Positions 9,080 through 18,889 of a DNA stretch of 64,000 nt are shown one piece after another. The translations under genes and the position numbers were made by a program. Source of the DNA: Candidatus Zixiibacteriota bacterium (lineage in GTDB: Bacteria > Zixibacteria > MSB-5A5 > SM23-73-2). The stretch spans positions 27,470 through 91,469 of the forward strand of contig JAUWYR010000002.1 of assembly GCA_030615745.1 (NCBI GenBank), read 5' to 3'. The number at the start of each line of letters is the position of its first letter. Position 1 is the stretch's first letter. The notes under the pieces were generated by a model. It made no database searches, had not been told where the DNA came from, and saw only the letters and a list, made by a program, of their open reading frames with translations.

Positions 9080-10072
9080 ATGTCGAATCGAGTTTTAACT
9101 AAAAGTAAAATCTCTATAACACCAAAAGTTAAGTATGAGGAATACCTTCTTATAAATGGGAAAAGACAAGTTTTAGTTGAACGGGTAAATGATGGCTCGA
9201 TAATTAAACGTTTTGACAAGACTCCTTTACCTGAAAAAGCTACTGATGTTATCTGCCCGCATTTTCTTGAGTTGAAATGGGCTTACGGTTGTCCTTTTGA
9301 TTGTAGCTGGTGCTATCTTAAAGGGACCTTCAGATTTAGACCAGAAGGGATAAAACCAGCATTTAAGCCTCTGGAGAAAATTAAATCACATGTTGAGGCT
9401 TTTCTCGAACAAGTGGATACCCCGGAGATACTTAATACCGGTGAGATTGCAGATAGCCTGATGAAAGAGGATAAAATCTCTCCTTTCTCTAAGTTTATCA
9501 TCTCAATGTTTCAAAGACAAAATATTCATAAGGTTCTTTTTGTAACCAAATCAACTAATATAAAAAATCTTTTAGAGATATCCTCTAAGGGACAGGTTAT
9601 AATAAGTTTTAGCCTGAATGCAATACCTGCTGCGGAGAAGTGGGAAAAGAAAGCACCCCCTGTTAGCAAAAGGTTGGAGGCGGCAAGTAAACTTTACCAG
9701 GCAGGTTATGAAGTAAGAATAAGGATCGATCCCATTGTGCCGATTGATAATTGGCAGAGGTATTATTTACAACTCATAGATAAGATATTCTCAAAATTCA
9801 AACCATCACGAATTACCTTAGGAACTTTACGAGGACTTCAAAGCACACTTAATGGTACAAAAGACCATTCTTGGGTACATTTTCTAAAGGAAAAATCTAA
9901 CTGGGGAAAGAAGATTGACTTTACTACAAGATACAACTTGTATAAAACCATAATGAAACACCTTAGGGAAAACTTGAGCTACTCCGAGGTTGCCTTATGC
10001 AAGGAAACAATGGCAATGTGGGGAAAATTAGGAATGGACTGGCAAAACATAAGGTGTAATTGTATCTGGTAG
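9080..10072 (+). CDS. Radical SAM protein, spore photoproduct lyase (SPL)-like family
   Basis: The 330-residue protein carries the radical SAM cluster motif CPFDCSWC (CxxxCxxC) at about residues 75-82, after WAYG and before YLKGTFRFRP, the arrangement seen in SplB-like proteins. Further conserved-looking blocks are VTKSTN, IISFSLNA and VRIRIDPIVP, consistent with a TIM-barrel. Spore photoproduct lyase repairs thymine dimers in spores, but many homologues occur in non-sporing bacteria with unknown substrates, so repair is only a suggestion. It lies between a truncated and a complete mnmE, an insertion into an otherwise standard operon. ATG 9080 has only a weak ribosome-binding site (AAGGGATAAAT). 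Confidence 0.8.
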   Translation: MSNRVLTKSKISITPKVKYEEYLLINGKRQVLVERVNDGSIIKRFDKTPLPEKATDVICPHFLELKWAYGCPFDCSWCYLKGTFRFRPEGIKPAFKPLEKIKSHVEAFLEQVDTPEILNTGEIADSLMKEDKISPFSKFIISMFQRQNIHKVLFVTKSTNIKNLLEISSKGQVIISFSLNAIPAAEKWEKKAPPVSKRLEAASKLYQAGYEVRIRIDPIVPIDNWQRYYLQLIDKIFSKFKPSRITLGTLRGLQSTLNGTKDHSWVHFLKEKSNWGKKIDFTTRYNLYKTIMKHLRENLSYSEVALCKETMAMWGKLGMDWQNIRCNCIW

Positions 10073-10242
10073 GAGTATTTCTTGAAGAACAGAAACGAGT
10101 ATAACCTTCATCGACGACCCTTTTCACTGCGTAGATAATCAAGAGAGCTTTTAGATAAATCAAAAAAGAAATTGAAGAGTTTATTGAAGAAAAAGATAAT
10201 TAAAACATCTCCTGATCAGCGTTTTTAATGCAAGAGAACCAA

Positions 10243-11646
10243 ATGAAAAAAAATTTCAAGTCGACATCTCTGGATGAAGATACTATTGCTGCTATCTCCA
10301 CACCACTGGGAGAAGGTGGATTAGGTGTTGTCAGGATCAGCGGCAGGGAGGCTTTCGTGATAGCTGATAAGATATTCAGGGGTAAAGTTAAGCCCTCAAA
10401 GGCACCCTCCCACACAGTTCACTATGGTAAGGTGGTTGTTCTGAATACAGATGAGGAGATAGATGAGGTTTTGTTAACTGTTATGCATCCGCCTAAAACT
10501 TATACTAAAGAACCTTTGGTGGAGATAAGCTCTCATGGAAGTTCTTTTATCTTGTATAAGATTTTAAATCAGGCAAAAGAGGCTGGAGCAAGATTGGCCA
10601 ATCCGGGAGAGTTCACCTTAAGAGCCTTTTTAAATGGGAGAATTGACTTAGCTCAGGCTGAGGCAGTGGCTGAGTTGATAAAAGCTAAGACTGATTTGAG
10701 TCTGAAAGTTGCTCTTTCACATCTCAAAGGAGAGCTATCTTTTAAACTCAATTCATTTCGAGAAAATCTGATTGAGATCTTAGCTAACTTAGAAGTTCAG
10801 ATCGACTTTCCTGAGGAGGATTTAGAGCCAAAGGATAAAGAATATATCTTAAAAGAGTTAGATAATATCAAAGGTGGTATCGATAAGTTATTGGATACAT
10901 ACGATGAAGGCAAGATTCTAAAGGATGGATTAAGGGTAGTGATAGTTGGAAAGCCGAATGTTGGTAAGTCCAGCCTTTTGAATGCTTTATTAAAGGAGGA
11001 AAGGGCAATTGTAACACCAGTTCCAGGAACAACAAGGGATGTGATATCAGAAGATGCTAATTTCAAAGGTGTTCCAGTAAGACTTTTTGATACAGCTGGT
11101 TTTAGAGTATCTAAAGATACAATTGAGGCAGAAGGGATAAAAAGGACAAAGCTTGAGATAGGAAAAGCAGATATGATCTTGTGGGTAGTGGATGCTTCCA
11201 GTGGTCTTGATAAAGATGAGCTCGAATTGGAAAAGCAGATCGAAAGTTTCAAGCATGTGGTGGTATTAAATAAGATAGATTTAGGCTCTGAGGATTCGAT
11301 TTCAAAGCTTTTGGATAGATTTGAAAATAAAATCTACAAAGAAATATGCGCGATAAAAAGAGAGGGAATTGAAGATTTGATTGACGCAGTTGCAAAAGAA
11401 GCCATAACTTTTGATAGGGATGCAAATGGCGATGTGGTCTTATCCAATTTTCGTCACAAAGATGCTTTGCTAAGGTCAAAGGAGGGCTTATCAAAGGCAA
11501 AAAAATCTTTAACTGAAAAGTTAAGCCTTGAGTTTATTGCCTTAGATTTAAGAATAGCCTTAGATGCCATAGGTGAGATAATAGGAAAAACAGTAACAGA
11601 GGATATTTTGAATAAGATATTCTCAGATTTCTGCGTTGGGAAATAG
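10243..11646 (+). CDS. mnmE: tRNA modification GTPase MnmE
   Basis: With MnmG this enzyme makes the 5-carboxymethylaminomethyl group on wobble uridines. It has an N-terminal folate-binding domain (EDTIAAISTPLG, NPGEFTLRAFLNGRIDLAQAEAV), a helical region and an inserted G domain with GKPNVGKSSLLN, GTTRD, DTAGFR and NKID. The C-terminus is FCVGK, the family's essential CxGK ending. I prefer the ATG at 10243 (MKKNFK) over the in-frame ATG at 10228 because it aligns with the start of the truncated copy at 8842. The partner mnmG lies two genes downstream. Confidence 0.96.
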   Translation: MKKNFKSTSLDEDTIAAISTPLGEGGLGVVRISGREAFVIADKIFRGKVKPSKAPSHTVHYGKVVVLNTDEEIDEVLLTVMHPPKTYTKEPLVEISSHGSSFILYKILNQAKEAGARLANPGEFTLRAFLNGRIDLAQAEAVAELIKAKTDLSLKVALSHLKGELSFKLNSFRENLIEILANLEVQIDFPEEDLEPKDKEYILKELDNIKGGIDKLLDTYDEGKILKDGLRVVIVGKPNVGKSSLLNALLKEERAIVTPVPGTTRDVISEDANFKGVPVRLFDTAGFRVSKDTIEAEGIKRTKLEIGKADMILWVVDASSGLDKDELELEKQIESFKHVVVLNKIDLGSEDSISKLLDRFENKIYKEICAIKREGIEDLIDAVAKEAITFDRDANGDVVLSNFRHKDALLRSKEGLSKAKKSLTEKLSLEFIALDLRIALDAIGEIIGKTVTEDILNKIFSDFCVGK

Positions 11647-11691
11647 AAGGGAATTACAGCGTTCAAATTTATCCAATAAGATGAAAAAGTT

Positions 11692-14055
11692 ATGTTAAAA
11701 AAGATTGATCTCTTTATTTGCCTGATTATCTTTTTGCTTTTAAAATTTAACTTATGTTTTTCTCAAAATAATGTAATTGAGGATGGATTAAAACTATACG
11801 AAAAGCTTAAAGGTCTGAGTTTAGATGATTCGAAAATAGCAGAAGTAGTTGATTTATCTATTAAAAAAGATGTTGCTACTTTTAATTTAAATAGAGGGAA
11901 GATATATTTTTTAAAGCCTTTTTTGGAGAAAATCACAGGTTTTGTTTTCATCGGAGAGGGGACATTTGAGTTTACCCCGCCTACTGAGATCGAGAAATAT
12001 CAATTGGAAAGGTTTACCAAAACAAGAAAGTTGAATCTGAAGTTTACCCAAGCTTATTTCAGATTTACAGACAACACCGTAGAGGAATTCGAAGGCAAAT
12101 TACGATTAGCCTCAGGAGAGATTGAAAGTAGAGCAAAAAAGATTTTAAAGGATGGGCAAAAAAGGGCTTTGAGGAAATTAAAAGAGAATTTGAATGTTAG
12201 GATTTTAAAAGACCTTTGTGAAGAATCTTCAAATGGATTTTTCTACTGTGATATTTTTCCTAAAGATGAAAGTAGGGTGTTTTTCAGCTATTACCCAGAT
12301 GAGTTTGAGGAAGTATTATTGAAAAGAGAGAGTCCGGGTGAAATAAGCCAGACAGATGTTGTTTGTTCATTTCATAAAAAATCCGAAGGACTCTTCGAGA
12401 AGGATTATGAGAAAAGATTCCCAACAGATGAAACGGATGAAACAGATGATAAGGATGAAATAAGGATTGAAAATTATAAGATGGATGTTAAGATAAAGGC
12501 TTCAGGTGAACTGGAAGCAGAGGTGGAGATAGCTCTTATCCCTCTTTTAGATGGGATTAGGGTTTTGAAATTCTATTTAAGTGATAAACTTAAAGTAAAA
12601 GAGGTAAAGGACGAAAATGGAGATTCTTTGGGTTTTATTCGTGAGAAAAATCTTTACGACCTTTTTGTGATTTTACAAAAGCCTTTGGAAAAAGAAAAAA
12701 AACTTAAGCTTTTCTTTAAATATTCAGGAGATGTCTTGGACCAGAACTGGTATGGGGATTATTATATAAAATCGACGACTTACTGGTATCCGAGGTATGG
12801 GTATTTTACCAGGTCAAGTTATGATTTAACTTTCCGAACGCCCGAACAGTATAAGTTCGTCTCCATTGGAAAGAAGAAAAAAGAGAAAAAAGAGGGTGAG
12901 TATCTTATAACTTCATGGAAAGAGGATTTTCCAGTATCAGTTGCATCTTTTAACATGGGTAACTTCGATATATACGAGATGAAACATAAGGGTTTGCCAG
13001 ATGTGAAAGTCTTTTATGTAGAGGAAAGCCACAGGAGATTTACTCAGGATTTTAACAGATATCTGGCTAAGTATGATCTTTCAGCTGACATAATGACACG
13101 TGGCGCTCATATGAAGGAGAATATCGGTGCGGATGTTACAAACAGTATAAATTTCTTTCAAAAAACATATGGAAAGCTCCCCTTTTCCAAGATCGCGGCA
13201 ACTGAGATCCCGGCATCTTATGGTCAGGGCTTTCCGGGTCTTTTACATCTTTCCTGGGGAAGTTTTCAAAAGGAGGAGGAGTTCAAGCTTGAAGCATTCA
13301 GAGCACACGAGGTCTCCCATCAGTGGTGGGGTCATATAGTTGGCTGGAAAACATATCATGACCTCTGGTTATGCGAAGGTTTTGCTGAGTATTCTGGTTT
13401 ATGGTTTGCCCAGCTTTCAACCAAGGATAACAAAAAATTTTTCACGGAGCTCGAATCTTTTAGAAAGGATATTTTAGGAAAAGGGAATCCTTACTCAGAT
13501 GGTTCAAAAGCAGGTCCTTTGTGGCTCGGATACCGGCTCGATTCCTCAAAATCAAAAGACTACGTAACCTTGGTATATGAGAAAGGTGCTTATATTTTGC
13601 ATATGTTGAGGAATATGATGATCGATTTTTCAAATTTCAGCGATGATAAATTCAAAGACATGATGAAGGATTTTGTTAAAACCTATTATGGTAAAGATGC
13701 GAGCACCGGGGATTTCAAAAAGATAGTTGATAAACATACAGGCGAGGATATGTCCTGGTTTTTCGACCAGTGGGTTTACGGCACTGAGATTCCAAAATAC
13801 ACTTATTCATATTCAATAGACAATGTTGATAATAAATTTCAAGTTACCATCAGGGTTAAGCAAAAGAATGTTTCACCCAACTTCAAGATGCCGGTTCCTA
13901 TTGTAGTTGTTTTTAAAGATGAATCATATTCTATATTCAGGATAATGGTTGACAAGCCAAAAGATGAGATTAAATTACCTTTGGTGGAAAAAGAGGTAAA
14001 AGAGGTTGTTTTCAATCCTTTTCATTCGGTTTTGTGTGAGGTGGAAAAAGAGTAG
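11692..14055 (+). CDS. M1-family zinc aminopeptidase, secreted
   Basis: The 787-residue protein has a signal peptide (LFICLIIFLLLKFNLCFSQ) and a gluzincin centre HEVSHQWWG near residue 540 followed 18 residues later by the Glu of LCEGFAEY, giving HExxH-x18-E. The upstream ASYGQGFPGLLHLSW stretch occupies the place of the GAMEN exopeptidase motif, though in a divergent form, so strict aminopeptidase activity is not assured. The N-terminal 220 residues are unrelated to the classical M1 fold. Between them lie two dispersed repeats translated in frame: KSEGLFEK from TCCGAAGGACTCTTCGAG and the acidic TDETDETDDKDE run from the GATGAAACGGATGAAACAG repeat. Confidence 0.88.
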   Translation: MLKKIDLFICLIIFLLLKFNLCFSQNNVIEDGLKLYEKLKGLSLDDSKIAEVVDLSIKKDVATFNLNRGKIYFLKPFLEKITGFVFIGEGTFEFTPPTEIEKYQLERFTKTRKLNLKFTQAYFRFTDNTVEEFEGKLRLASGEIESRAKKILKDGQKRALRKLKENLNVRILKDLCEESSNGFFYCDIFPKDESRVFFSYYPDEFEEVLLKRESPGEISQTDVVCSFHKKSEGLFEKDYEKRFPTDETDETDDKDEIRIENYKMDVKIKASGELEAEVEIALIPLLDGIRVLKFYLSDKLKVKEVKDENGDSLGFIREKNLYDLFVILQKPLEKEKKLKLFFKYSGDVLDQNWYGDYYIKSTTYWYPRYGYFTRSSYDLTFRTPEQYKFVSIGKKKKEKKEGEYLITSWKEDFPVSVASFNMGNFDIYEMKHKGLPDVKVFYVEESHRRFTQDFNRYLAKYDLSADIMTRGAHMKENIGADVTNSINFFQKTYGKLPFSKIAATEIPASYGQGFPGLLHLSWGSFQKEEEFKLEAFRAHEVSHQWWGHIVGWKTYHDLWLCEGFAEYSGLWFAQLSTKDNKKFFTELESFRKDILGKGNPYSDGSKAGPLWLGYRLDSSKSKDYVTLVYEKGAYILHMLRNMMIDFSNFSDDKFKDMMKDFVKTYYGKDASTGDFKKIVDKHTGEDMSWFFDQWVYGTEIPKYTYSYSIDNVDNKFQVTIRVKQKNVSPNFKMPVPIVVVFKDESYSIFRIMVDKPKDEIKLPLVEKEVKEVVFNPFHSVLCEVEKE

Positions 14056-14106
14056 GTCAAAAACTTCTTATGTTAGTCAAGGGTGCTCTCACACTTGACC
14101 ATATGA

Positions 14107-14260
14107 GGATCGGGGTAAGGTACCCCGATCCAACAAGAATGGACAGATAAGTCTTTAAAGTTGGTTCGGGAATTGCCTGTCCGGCCAGGAAATTCCCGAA
14201 CCTAAGATTCCTGCGGGAAATCCCCCGCCTTTGGCGGGGTCTTGACGACAATTCCCGCAG
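14107..14260. repeat. Cluster of three palindromic elements before mnmG
   Basis: GGATCGGGGTA/TACCCCGATCC (14107-14131), GGTTCGGGAATT/AATTCCCGAACC enclosing GCCTGTCCGGCCAGG (14163-14202), and CTGCGGGAA/TTCCCGCAG enclosing CCCCGCC-TTT-GGCGGGG (14211-14260) follow one another. Similar GCGGGAA-type and CCCCGCC-type elements recur at 31550, 39729, 56100 and 58091. Confidence 0.85.
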
Positions 14261-14317
14261 AAACAAAACAAATTGTTTTAGGATTTCGTAGAGCATATTA
14301 AAACTCGCTAAGAAGTA

Positions 14318-16180
14318 ATGATCACCTACGAGGAAAAATTTGACATAATAGTTGTTGGAGCTGGGCATGCAGGGTGTGAGGCGGCTTTGGCTTGTGCGCG
14401 GATGGGGTGCAAGACTTTGCTTTTGACCTCGAATAAGGAGACCATTGCCCAGATGTCCTGCAATCCTGCTGTTGGTGGACTGGCTAAGGGTCAGCTGGTT
14501 AAGGAGATCGATGCACTAGGCGGAGAGATGGGTTTTATAACTGATAAAGCAGGAATACAGTTCAAGACTTTGAATAAGAAAAAAGGACCTGCTGTTTGGT
14601 CTTCTCGGGCTCAATGTGATAGAGTCTTATATAGAGTTTATATGAGAGAATCCTTAGAAAATCAGAAAAATTTATGGCTTAAACAGGCGATAGTCACAGA
14701 GGTTCTTATTGATAATGGAAAGGCAAAAGGGATTTTGACAAATATAAATAGTGCTTATTTATCCGATGTTGTCATTTTGGTTTGCGGGACTTTTTTAAAT
14801 GGATTGATTCATATAGGCTTAGAAAACTTCCCCGCCGGAAGGGCAGGTGAGTTTCCTTCTTTGACCTTATCAGATAAGCTTAAAGAATATGGATTTGAAG
14901 TAGGAAGATTAAAAACAGGAACACCTCCGAGATTAGATGGAAAAACAATAGATTTTTCCAAAACAATTCCTCAATATGGTGATGAAAATCCTAAGCCCTT
15001 TTCTCTAAAAACAAAAAAACTGCCAGAAAGGCATTATCTATGCCATTTGACACATACAAATGGAGAGACTCATAAGATAATATTAGCAAATTTGGACAGG
15101 TCACCACTATATAGTGGAGTAATAAAAGGAATTGGCCCAAGATATTGCCCTTCCATCGAGGATAAGGTTGTAAAATTCAGGGGAAAACCAAGACATCAGC
15201 TATTCTTAGAACCTGAAGGTGAAAATACAACAGAATATTATGTCAATGGTTTTGCAACATCTTTATCTGAAGATGTTCAATTAAAAGCGATAAGAACAGT
15301 TTCCGGTTTGGAAAAAGTTGAGATGACACGTCCAGGATACGCAATAGAATACGATTTTTTCCCTCCCACTCAATTGAATCCAACACTGGAGACGAAATTG
15401 GTTGAAAACCTCTTCTTTGCCGGTCAGATAAATGGAACCTCGGGTTACGAGGAAGCAGGTGCTCAGGGGATAATGGCTGGAATAAATGCGGTCTTGAAAT
15501 TGAGAAAAAAACCACCTTTTGTTTTAAAGAGGTGCGAAGCTTATATCGGGGTTTTAATCGATGATCTGGTCACAAAAGGGACAAAAGAGCCATATCGTAT
15601 GTTCACCTCCAGAGCAGAGCATAGATTGGTCTTAAGAGAGGATAATGCAGATCAGAGATTGCTCGAATACGGCTATAAGTTCGGTTTGGTCTCAGAAAAG
15701 ATATACCTTGAGTTCAAAAAGAGGAAGGGAATAATAGAAAATGAGAAGAAGAGATTAAAAAAGGTGAAAGTCTCGGTTTCTGTGTTTGGTAAGTTAACAG
15801 AGGATATGGAAAATCACAAAAGGGTTTCTTTAGCCTATGCTTTGAAAATCCCGGATATAACTTACAAAGACCTTGCTAAAATTGATAAGGATTCAAAAGA
15901 GGTTCCTCAAAGGATTGCTGAGCAGGTTGAGTTAGAAATAAAGTATGAGGGATATATCAAAAGGCAAAACCAGGAGATTGAGAAGTTCAAGCGATTAGAA
16001 TCGATGCTCATACCCCCGGATTTCAAGTATGATGAACTTACCGGTTTCAAGCATGAAGCAAAAGAAAAGCTCAAAGATGTTAATCCGATCTCAGTTGGTC
16101 AAGCATCCAGGATTTCCGGTGTTTCACCAGGCGATATTGCGGTTTTGATGGTTCATTTAAAGAAGTTTTTATCGAAATGA
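14318..16180 (+). CDS. mnmG: tRNA uridine 5-carboxymethylaminomethyl modification enzyme MnmG
   Basis: This 620-residue FAD enzyme is the MnmE partner. The dinucleotide fold appears at once as VVGAGHAGCEAALACARMG, followed by SCNPAVGGLAKGQLVKEIDALGG, the MnmG signature, and later GLKTGTPPRLDG-like RLKTGTPPRLDG, the region with the catalytic-site cysteine-rich segment, and LFFAGQINGTSGYEEAGAQG. The C-terminal MnmE-binding helical region ends with ISGVSPGDIAVLMVHLKK. Length is normal. It is separated from the M1 peptidase by a palindromic repeat cluster. Confidence 0.97.
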   Translation: MITYEEKFDIIVVGAGHAGCEAALACARMGCKTLLLTSNKETIAQMSCNPAVGGLAKGQLVKEIDALGGEMGFITDKAGIQFKTLNKKKGPAVWSSRAQCDRVLYRVYMRESLENQKNLWLKQAIVTEVLIDNGKAKGILTNINSAYLSDVVILVCGTFLNGLIHIGLENFPAGRAGEFPSLTLSDKLKEYGFEVGRLKTGTPPRLDGKTIDFSKTIPQYGDENPKPFSLKTKKLPERHYLCHLTHTNGETHKIILANLDRSPLYSGVIKGIGPRYCPSIEDKVVKFRGKPRHQLFLEPEGENTTEYYVNGFATSLSEDVQLKAIRTVSGLEKVEMTRPGYAIEYDFFPPTQLNPTLETKLVENLFFAGQINGTSGYEEAGAQGIMAGINAVLKLRKKPPFVLKRCEAYIGVLIDDLVTKGTKEPYRMFTSRAEHRLVLREDNADQRLLEYGYKFGLVSEKIYLEFKKRKGIIENEKKRLKKVKVSVSVFGKLTEDMENHKRVSLAYALKIPDITYKDLAKIDKDSKEVPQRIAEQVELEIKYEGYIKRQNQEIEKFKRLESMLIPPDFKYDELTGFKHEAKEKLKDVNPISVGQASRISGVSPGDIAVLMVHLKKFLSK

Positions 16181-16216
16181 GAGTTGATTCAATGTTAATC
16201 GATTTGTTACCCTATT

Positions 16217-16293
16217 TGTCATTGCGAGCGTTAGCGAAGCAATCTCATCAAACTCAAAAGATTGCTTCGGGACTTTCGCCCCCCGCAATGACA
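16217..16293. repeat. Dispersed repeat family C (TGTCATTGCGAG)
   Basis: TGTCATTGCGAG ... GAAGCAATCTC pairs with GATTGCTTCGGGA ... CGCAATGACA, forming a long imperfect hairpin. Related elements occur at 43789-43870 and 60277-60346. Confidence 0.85.
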
Positions 16294-16348
16294 GGCTAAA
16301 ATATGCGGAAGCATCAAGAGATAATGTTATTTTGGAAACATTTCACCA

Positions 16349-16494
16349 GAGCCATAAAGGATCCCTGGTCGGGCAGGCAATGTGGGTTAAATAAGCCCCA
16401 CCTTATGGGCAAGGTGGGGATACGATGATATTTTGCGTAGCGGAGGGTTTATCCCTCCGATGCAGAGCCATAAAGGCTCCCTGGCCGGACAGGC
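16349..16494. repeat. Two direct copies of an AGAGCCATAAAGG...CAGGC repeat
   Basis: AGAGCCATAAAGGATCCCTG with GTCGGGCAGGC (16349-16378) is repeated as AGAGCCATAAAGGCTCCCTG with GCCGGACAGGC (16464-16494). Between them are GCCCCACCTTATGGGCAAGGTGGG and GGAGGGTTTATCCCTCC hairpins. The CCTGGCCGG(G/A)CAGGC core also appears inverted at 14175-14189 and inside pyrK at 48421-48436. No gene lies between mnmG and rsmG. Confidence 0.8.
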
Positions 16495-16523
16495 TGCTAC
16501 GCGATTAATTAGATTAGCTTAAT

Positions 16524-16539
16524 TGTTTCACGTGAAACA
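16524..16539. promoter_or_regulatory. parS: parS centromere site
   Basis: TGTTTCACGTGAAACA is a perfect 16-bp palindrome identical to the widely conserved bacterial parS sequence bound by ParB. It lies about 14 bp upstream of the rsmG start and 1.5 kb from parB, in the usual origin-proximal position. Confidence 0.95.
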
Positions 16540-16552
16540 AACTTATCTCTTG

Positions 16553-17206
16553 ATGGGTACCCATCTCAAAAAATTTCAAAAAGCCTGTAAATCTCTTGAA
16601 ATAGAGCTGACCGAGGAGCATTTAGATAAATTCAAACTATATTCAAAAGAACTTGCAAAGTGGAATGAAAAAATTAATCTTATCTCAAGAAAATCTGATA
16701 CACCAAAAGATATTTATAGACATTTCCTCGATTCCCTTTTAATACTCAATGCTATAAAGATTCCTTTTCAAACGAATTTATTAGATTTAGGCTCAGGAGC
16801 AGGCTTTCCAGGCCTCCCTTTAAAAATCTTAAGAAAAGATATATTTTTGATCCTCTTAGAATCAAAAAGGAAAAAGGCTTTTTTTCTCGAACATATAGTT
16901 GACATCTTAAACCTAAAAAATACAAATGTGATAAACCAGAGAGCAGAAGAGTTGAGCTTAAATTCAGATTATATTGAAAAATATGATTTGACAACAGCAA
17001 GATTATTAGGGAAATTAGATAAGATAACCAAAATTGCTCACTCTTTTTTAAAAGTCGGAGGACTTTTAGTCTGCTATAAAGGAAAATCAGTTGAAGAGGA
17101 GTTAAAAAAACTCTCAAAAGACTTTGAGCTTGAAAAGAAATTCCTTTACGAAAACTCTGTGTTTGGCTTGCAAAGAAATTTGATTATTTTAAAAAAAATC
17201 AAATAA
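16553..17206 (+). CDS. rsmG: 16S rRNA (guanine-N7) methyltransferase RsmG
   Basis: This enzyme methylates G527 of 16S rRNA with SAM. The SAM-binding motif LLDLGSGAGFPGLPLKIL is clear near residue 80, preceded by KWNEKINLISRKSD and HFLDSLLIL, both family hallmarks. An in-frame TTG at 16523 would place the start inside parS, so I prefer the ATG at 16553 (MGTHLKKFQKAC), giving 217 residues, the usual length. No strong ribosome-binding site precedes it. It stands in the normal mnmG-rsmG-parA-parB order. Confidence 0.93.
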   Translation: MGTHLKKFQKACKSLEIELTEEHLDKFKLYSKELAKWNEKINLISRKSDTPKDIYRHFLDSLLILNAIKIPFQTNLLDLGSGAGFPGLPLKILRKDIFLILLESKRKKAFFLEHIVDILNLKNTNVINQRAEELSLNSDYIEKYDLTTARLLGKLDKITKIAHSFLKVGGLLVCYKGKSVEEELKKLSKDFELEKKFLYENSVFGLQRNLIILKKIK

Positions 17207-17211
17207 ACTTC

Positions 17212-17240
17212 TTGCTTTTTCAAAAAAAATATTTTATAAA
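17212..17240 (+). promoter_or_regulatory. Probable parAB promoter
   Basis: TTGCTT at 17212-17217 and TATAAA at 17235-17240 are separated by 17 bp, 30 bp upstream of the parA start, in the short gap after rsmG. Confidence 0.5.
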
Positions 17241-17269
17241 AATGAAAACTTATAAAGCGAGAGGAAATT

Positions 17270-18046
17270 TTGGCGAAGGTTATTGCTATTGCCAATCAGA
17301 AAGGGGGAATGGGAAAGACCACAACAGCGGTAAACCTCTCAGCCTGCTTTGCCATTTCGGAGAAAAAAACCCTTTTGGTGGATTGTGACCCTCAGGCTAA
17401 TGCAACAAGTGGATTGGGGATTGATAAAAACAATCTGAGAATCTCTGTCTACGATGTCCTGATAGAAAAGCTACCAGCACAAGATGCTATATTGAAAACA
17501 GAGCTCCCACTTTTGGAGATTTTACCCTCCAATATCAATTTAGTTGGAGCAGAGATTGAGCTGGTGAATGTTACGGGTAGGGAAAAAAGATTGAGATCCA
17601 AACTTGAGCCTTTGAAAAATCTTTATGATTTTATCTTATTAGATACTCCTCCCTCTTTAGGTCTTTTAACCATAAATACCTTAACTTCTGCTGATTCCGT
17701 TTTAATCCCTATCCAGTGCGAATATTATGCATTGGAAGGTTTGGGTCAACTTCTGAATACAATATCTCTGGTTAAAAAAAATTTAAATTCTAACCTCGAA
17801 ATCGAGGGTGTCCTTTTAACTATGTATGACTTAAGGCTCAATTTATCAAAGCAGGTTGCAGAAGAGGCGAAAAAGTATTTTGGAGATAAAATTTTTAATA
17901 CGGTTATTAAAAGGAATGTCAGATTATCAGAGGCTCCGAGTTTTGGCAAGCCTATTATATTATATGACATCCAATCAACCGGAGCTTTTAACTATATAAA
18001 ATTAGCAAAGGAGATCTTAGACCATGACCAGGCAAGCATTGGGTAG
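17270..18046 (+). CDS. parA: Chromosome-partitioning ATPase ParA (Soj)
   Basis: The 258-residue protein has the deviant Walker A motif [14 protein letters not shown] at residues 11-24, a switch [13 protein letters not shown] and Walker [12 protein letters not shown], all typical of short chromosomal ParA proteins. It drives origin segregation together with ParB at parS. The start is a TTG (17270) with GAGG 7 bp upstream. It overlaps parB by 23 bp, implying translational coupling. Confidence 0.97.
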   Translation: MAKVIAIANQKGGMGKTTTAVNLSACFAISEKKTLLVDCDPQANATSGLGIDKNNLRISVYDVLIEKLPAQDAILKTELPLLEILPSNINLVGAEIELVNVTGREKRLRSKLEPLKNLYDFILLDTPPSLGLLTINTLTSADSVLIPIQCEYYALEGLGQLLNTISLVKKNLNSNLEIEGVLLTMYDLRLNLSKQVAEEAKKYFGDKIFNTVIKRNVRLSEAPSFGKPIILYDIQSTGAFNYIKLAKEILDHDQASIG

Positions 18047-18869
18047 AGGGATCGAGGCTTTAATACCCAAGGAATCAGATTTTTTAAAAAAGAAAGATTT
18101 GATAGAAATAGAGGTTGAAAAGATAAAGCCAAATCCCTATCAGCCAAGAGAAAGTTTTGATGAAAAAAGGCTTTCAGGGTTAGCTGAGTCTATAAAGGAA
18201 AAGGGTATGATTCAGCCGGTGGTTGTGAGGAAAAAACAAGATGGGTTTGAAATTGTTGCTGGGGAGAGGAGACTTCGCGCTGCAAAGTCGATCGGGCTAA
18301 AATTGATCCCAGCTATAATAATGGAAGGACTTTCAAAGCAGTCGATGCTTGAATTGACCCTGGTGGAGAATGTTCAAAGAGAGGATTTAAATCCAATTGA
18401 GGAGGCAAAAGGATATAAAAGACTTCTTGAGGAGTGTGGATTAACCCAAAAAGAGCTATCTAAAAGGGTTGGAAAAGACCGCTCATCAATTGCTAACACC
18501 TTGAGACTGTTAAACTTACCTGAGGAAGTGCAAAACCTAATTTTATCTGATATAATTTCAGAAGGTCATGCAAGAGCCATTTTGGCATTATCTACGCCAA
18601 AAGAGCAGATAAATTTAGCGAAAATAATCAAAGAATTATCCCTTTCTGTAAGAGAGACCGAAGAATTGGTTTATAGGAAAAAGAAAAAAATCTCCCCAAA
18701 AAATAAAAGACCAAAACTTTCTTCTGAGCTAAAAGATTTAGAAGAAAGATTGATAAAATTTTTTGGCACAAAGGTTAAAATCGTAAAAGGAAAAAAAAGG
18801 GGCAAAATTGAAATAGAGTTCTTTTCAGAAAAAGAGTTAGAGCGGATTTTAGAGCTTTTGAATATTTAG
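18024..18869 (+). CDS. parB: Chromosome-partitioning protein ParB
   Basis: The 281-residue protein has the ParB N-terminal CTPase region with [11 protein letters not shown] and [13 protein letters not shown], then the helix-turn-helix [24 protein letters not shown], and a Lys-rich linker leading to a C-terminal dimerisation segment. It begins [14 protein letters not shown], the conserved ParB start that recruits ParA. It binds the perfect parS 1.5 kb upstream. It overlaps the end of parA. Confidence 0.97.
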   Translation: MTRQALGRGIEALIPKESDFLKKKDLIEIEVEKIKPNPYQPRESFDEKRLSGLAESIKEKGMIQPVVVRKKQDGFEIVAGERRLRAAKSIGLKLIPAIIMEGLSKQSMLELTLVENVQREDLNPIEEAKGYKRLLEECGLTQKELSKRVGKDRSSIANTLRLLNLPEEVQNLILSDIISEGHARAILALSTPKEQINLAKIIKELSLSVRETEELVYRKKKKISPKNKRPKLSSELKDLEERLIKFFGTKVKIVKGKKRGKIEIEFFSEKELERILELLNI

Positions 18870-18889
18870 GTAGAGAAAGGATTTTAGAT

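Noticed and set aside
16523-16552. Longer rsmG start at TTG 16523
   Set aside because: It would place the first codons inside the parS palindrome, and the ATG at 16553 matches the usual RsmG length.
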